This document shows positions 60,223 to 64,000 of a stretch of DNA of 64,000 bases, piece by piece (the first letter of the stretch is position 1; every line of letters begins with the position of its first letter). The stretch comes from Kappaphycus alvarezii (lineage: Eukaryota; Rhodophyta; Florideophyceae; Gigartinales; Solieriaceae): contig NADL03000600.1 of assembly GCA_002205965.3 (NCBI GenBank), positions 62,001 through 126,000 on the forward strand, written 5' to 3'. Below the pieces are notes generated by a model. It ran no database searches, had not been told where the DNA came from, and worked only from the letters and a program-made list of their open reading frames with translations. A program made the position numbers and the translations under genes.

Positions 60223-61480
60223 TCAATAACTTCTTCCAATTCCAACAACAGATGGTATAATTGCGTTCAAAGTCCCGAGCTGGGTACCCTCTGCAGACAA
60301 ACATTGTAATGTAAAGGCGTTGTATCGCCCGATTTCTCGGTGGGCACTCCAAGAAAGTCGAAATGCATTAAATTCATCCGCAATATCGATATCATCAGGG
60401 TTTTTAAGCTGATCAATACCTGAATAAAGGTCTTGAACCGTTAGGTTACACAGAAAATTTCCCACACTGCTATCCCACACAGCTGTGTCATAACTTACAC
60501 AAGAGCGTTTGCGCCGTTCATTGAAACCTTCCGGTGCTGTTGTGCTACCCTATATTTCTTGCAGCTTGAACCTATGAAAATATTAAGATTTTAAAGCTCA
60601 TCTGAACCGCACCGCATCCCACCAAGCATCCTCCGTAATGTTGTTCCATTTATCCTTTGCTCGTATAACGCAATTGTCGTCAAATCTTGCATGCCGATCA
60701 TACGCAACCAAGTGAGGGAGGCAGCTGCTGAAACAAAAACGACATGGGCACTTGCTTACTTCATATTATGCTGTAATATATGTGGGAAGGCGGAAGAAAC
60801 CGGGCAGAACATCGGGACGTGGGAAATATTTCACCGTCGAAGCAGCTGCTAGCACTCTCTGCTATGTAACCGAGCAAAGATAGGTCACATGGATGCCTAA
60901 GTGATACGTCAGCTAAACGAAGCCCTCGCTCGTATGGCTTGCAAATCCTCGCGTTTTTGATTCTTCGAAGCGATTTCCTTGCTTCAGTTTGAAGATCAAA
61001 TTTCAGTTGTACTCTGACAGCTGTCAACATCTCATCCTTAACCTCTTCATGCGTACAGCGCGTGTTGGTTCTCAAAGTTCTCTCAAACCACTCCAACCTT
61101 CTCGTTAGTTTCTCAAGTTGCTCTTGGATAGCTGCTAAGGTCACCATGTTCCCATGATCTCTTCCCTTATTCTCACAACCCTAGTATAGTGAACGCCCAG
61201 CTTTGTCTGCCACGTTTCGATTTATGCGGCGAGCACCTCTAAACCTCGGTCTATCTTTCGAAATATGCTCAACCGTATTTTCATCGCCATCAAAATCGAT
61301 TGGTTCATCAAAGCACCAGCTGGAAAATCCGTCGACTGATCTCAGTATAGATCGATCCAAGATATCCACTTCTGCTTGCTGCTGTGAGTATCCATGTCGA
61401 GCGTTATAAATAACTCTAGCGGTTGCAAGCACACGATCATCGACACCTTTTAATTCTTGAATACTTTCCACCGTTGCTCG
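60223..61480 (-). pseudogene. Intron-containing gene or pseudogene, unrecognised
   Basis: Three minus-strand blocks join across GT...AG gaps. Block A (60801-61147 and upstream in the same frame to about 61480, with one TAG at 61181) starts MVTLAAIQEQLEKLTRR, a coiled-coil-like helix. A 73-nt intron (60728-60800, ending TTTTTGTTTCAG) keeps frame into block B (60613-60727, SCLPHLVAYDRHARFDDN...ITEDAWWDAV). A 41-nt intron (60572-60612) joins GATGCG to GTTCAAGCTGC, giving WWDAVQAARN. A one-base frameshift then leads into block C (60223-60571), with APEGFNERRKRSC and WDSSVGNFLCNLTVQDLYSG, ending VVGIGRSY-stop. The gain in continuity after removing both introns supports splicing. The TAG and the frameshift suggest decay or errors. 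Function is unknown. Confidence 0.4.
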
Positions 61481-62208
61481 GAAGTTTGCGATAAGACCAT
61501 CATCCAGCTGGTACTTCACAAGGATTGCGTCCGAAATAACTGGGAGCGTAGAGGAAATGATACTTCTCTGGGGGAATATAATGGATGGGGAAAATTTAAG
61601 ATGGAACCAGCAGTAGCTTATGTACCAAGCTCTCGAAAGAGCTTTGATAATACAAAGGAAAAGAGTCACTTCAAGTTACATCAACGGAAACATAATTATC
61701 GACCAGACGGAGATTCACGTGGCAATCACTACGGACGGAAAGTGGTGGTACGGAACTGAAACTTGATGAAATTTTGAAGAGAATATAAACAATTTAATAT
61801 TAAAAATAATTTCACATGCGCTACAAGTTATCAATTTCCCGCCATTAATTGTGCTGTAATGATAACTGCACCCAACAAGGGAATGATTGTAAGGAGAGGT
61901 GCACATTCTCAAATTGAAATCTCCTGCTCAGAATGAGACAGGAACGAAATGTGAAGGAGATCACCGAGCTTAGGGTCCCCCAAGTTGAGGAAACAAAGCA
62001 AGTTAAAGCCGCAAGACAGGGGGAAAAGACTGGCGTCTTCTCCTGCAGAGGGTGTTTCCCTATCAAAGAGAACCAGATCGGTCGGCTTGAAATTTCGCAA
62101 TTCAGGTCCAGCTGGAGCTTCTATTGGAATCTTTGAAAGAAAATAGGAGTCTCCGAAGAACACAAGTACAAAGAGGGGCACTTTTCTCAGAAGAATGTGG
62201 ACATAGAG
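61481..62208. other. Unassigned, possibly decayed coding sequence
   Basis: Competing frames on both strands: plus 61457-61759, ending KHNYRPDGDSRGNHYGRKVV, a basic RNA-binding-like tail; and minus 61909-62244, containing NFKPTDLVLFDRETPSAGED, a retroelement-capsid-like phrase. Neither can be extended. Confidence 0.25.
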
Positions 62209-63701
62209 ATGAGCGCAGATCGTCCCACTACACGTGTGATTCATGACTATGCATTACCGCCGCAAGCTCAATCTCGGTCCCCGAAAGGAGAAAATGGAGA
62301 TAATCAGCTGTTAATTCGTGGTAAGTCATCTGCTCGTAAGGAGACATCGAAACTGCATTTTGAAGAGCAAGACTATTTTGTCCGCAACAAGTATATCAAT
62401 TTGATAGATAACCCTCTCCAGATGTTTCTGCGAAATCGAATGAAGGTCCCCTTAAGTATCACAGTCGTGAGCCGGAGTCAGATCAATTTTTGAATGAGAT
62501 TACTCGGGTACCAGCTGGGGCTAGTAATGGGAAAGTATCGCGCCAGTTGAGATCCGTTGAGGCGAGAACTGAAGTAATATAGAAAGCTGTGTTGGGGTTC
62601 AAAATAGTGATCAATAGATTCATGCAGAAGCTTTCTGAACACCAGCTGGGTAATCGCGCACCGACGGCAGATGTCAGCTCTGTAGGAAGGTATGATAGCG
62701 CACCCAGCAAGGGTGAGTTAGTTGAATATATGTGTGTGTGCCTTCTGAATTATTTCTGATAGGTTGGTAAGACACAGTTTGTATCTCGAGACCTATTACG
62801 TTATTGTTTGACAGCTTGTCTGGCTATCTTCTATGAGTCTTTTCTGTCTTCCTGTTTTATGTCACGCATTTGCATGCTCTATCTCTTTTGTGCTTCGGAC
62901 ACGACATGGAGTATCAGTCAGCTGTGGGGTCTGATTTACCTCAGAGGCGGTCAAGAACTGACTGTTTGGCTGCTGACTGCAGTTGAAATAACTTGCGGTG
63001 TTGCGCGGGGCTGGTTCGGATGGACAAGAAAGGAAGACGAATCCCTCTGTCGTTTTCTGTGGCCGGGATCGGATTGAGGCTGGAGCTCTGAGTGCTCGTG
63101 GTGGATGAGAAGGTTCGTTGGAGCCCAGGGCTCACATATTTGGATAGTAGAGTCCCTCGTCAAGGAGAAATCGGAGCTATACTCAGAGTAAGTAGTGACC
63201 GCTTGTGTATTTAAGAGTACACCAAACGACACTTCAGTAAAGTACGAAAGGCAAGTGGGCAACCTTTCTTCGGAACTACCAAGTGAGTTAGCGATGGAAA
63301 AATACAAGAATACAATTATGAGACGTCTTCCAAGGATTTAAGTAGCGTTTGCTCCGTATAACCCAGCTAGTAGTATAAACCAGGCGGTAATATTATCTAT
63401 CATGGAAGAAATCAGGGAGGATGGTGAGCTCACACCAGCTGGACTTTTAAAAATTATGGAAACGTTGCTTTACTCTACCAGAGGTAGTGAGAAGAAAGAA
63501 AAACGTAATACAGATATTGGAAAGCTTTAAACCAAAATCAGACGTCTTGTGATGCGGATTGCTGTTCACAATGTTCAGCAAGAGTACATGAGGATCTTTG
63601 AAACAGAGGCTAAGCCTTCGAGCTCTAGAGACAGTTCAGCTGAAGAAGAAGCTTTTTTAATACCTACATGGATCGGGAAATGTCAAGATGGATCGGACTA
63701 G
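62209..63701 (+). pseudogene. Gag-like decayed reading frame (or spliced gene)
   Basis: From the ATG at 62209 the frame reads MSADRPTTRVIHDYALPPQA and is Pro/Ser/Glu-rich. It shifts by one base near 62446 into YHSREPESDQFLNEITRVP, which is open to a TAG near 62580 and then to SSVGRYDSAPSKG. There a consensus-like donor (AAGG|GTGAGT at 62713) occurs. A second block at 63192-63701 carries VGNLSSELPSELAMEKYKN, a TAA at 63339, INQAVILSIMEEIREDGELT, LLYSTRGSEKKEKRN, a TAA at 63528 and VMRIAVHNVQQEYMRIFE. Charged, helical text without enzyme motifs is typical of retroelement gag proteins. In-frame stops make it a relic unless they fall in introns. The family is not recognised. Confidence 0.35.
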
Positions 63702-64000
63702 ATAGATCTTCATCACGTCAAGATTGCTGAGCAGGCAAAAGAACGGGTGTCAGATGACAAGAAGTTGTATAACTGTCGCGGCCAAATCAGTAGGAGATCA
63801 AAACCGAAGAGATTTGACGATGCTTTTTTGCAATGACTTTCTTGTATTCATTAATAACAGGATTGATGAACTCGACAAGGAAGACAAGTCCTGCAGACTA
63901 CTGCCAGTTTTTCGGCTACTTCTTCACAGATTGTTCCCAATAAAGTGAGTGTACCGTGAGTCAGGAAGAGGCATAAATCAGCTGGAGTACAGGGTTGGAA
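63702..64000. other. Right edge, weak continuation of the gag-like frame
   Basis: Around 63720-63810 a plus frame reads VKIAEQAKERVSDDKKLYNC and then RGQISRRSKP, which could be a ruined zinc-knuckle region following the block to its left. Nothing firm can be said. Confidence 0.25.

Noticed and set aside
1-64000. CRISPR arrays, rRNA genes, prokaryotic operons
   Set aside because: No regularly spaced repeats, no rRNA-like sequence and no closely packed co-directional genes were seen.

Overview
The window is nuclear-type eukaryotic DNA. It is mostly AT-rich, with large stretches that hold no credible gene, broken up by less AT-rich islands that are mainly decayed transposable elements. Three things point to a eukaryote: several classes of retrotransposon (Ty1/copia, Ty3/gypsy with a chromodomain, and non-LTR-like), a eukaryotic-type DDE transposon relic, and reading frames that join cleanly only across very short GT...AG introns (about 41 to 73 nt). 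The gypsy element resembles elements I associate with oomycetes and other protists or algae. That is suggestive only, and I cannot name the organism.

Layout, left to right. Positions 1-888 (minus) are the 5' part of an intact, unrecognised protein gene that leaves the window on the left. 1.3-2.0 kb holds palindromic GTACAGTAC clusters and a 95-bp tandem repeat. 3.0-5.1 kb contains fragments of the C-terminal region of a non-LTR-type reverse-transcriptase polyprotein, followed by a foldback (MITE-like) element at 5114-5352. 7.1-7.9 kb is a dead Harbinger-like DDE transposase, and 8.3-9.2 kb a dead Ty3/gypsy integrase. 12.76-13.17 kb is another copy of the non-LTR C-terminal domain. 18384-25066 is a complete Ty1/copia element with nearly identical 627/628-bp LTRs but at least twelve in-frame stops. 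25-36.8 kb is a gene desert. 36.9-40.2 kb (minus) is a decayed Ty3/gypsy chromovirus with protease, RT, RNase H, integrase and chromodomain in order. 44497-44945 is a probable MITE.

49177-50100 is the only complete, undamaged gene: a DEDDh (DnaQ-like) 3'-5' exonuclease with a C-terminal His/Cys putative metal-binding module. 53-64 kb is a second mixed island. It holds a 20-bp perfect hairpin, a small exon-like frame, an integrase of a third retroelement type (minus, 57.55-58.45 kb), a probable intron-containing gene or pseudogene on the minus strand (60.2-61.5 kb) and a gag-like decayed reading frame on the plus strand (62.2-63.7 kb).

I see no operons, CRISPR arrays, rRNA genes or convincing tRNA genes. 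Apart from the two cellular genes, most coding signal belongs to mobile elements that landed in AT-rich DNA and decayed to different degrees. Boundaries of decayed elements are approximate because they were read by eye.
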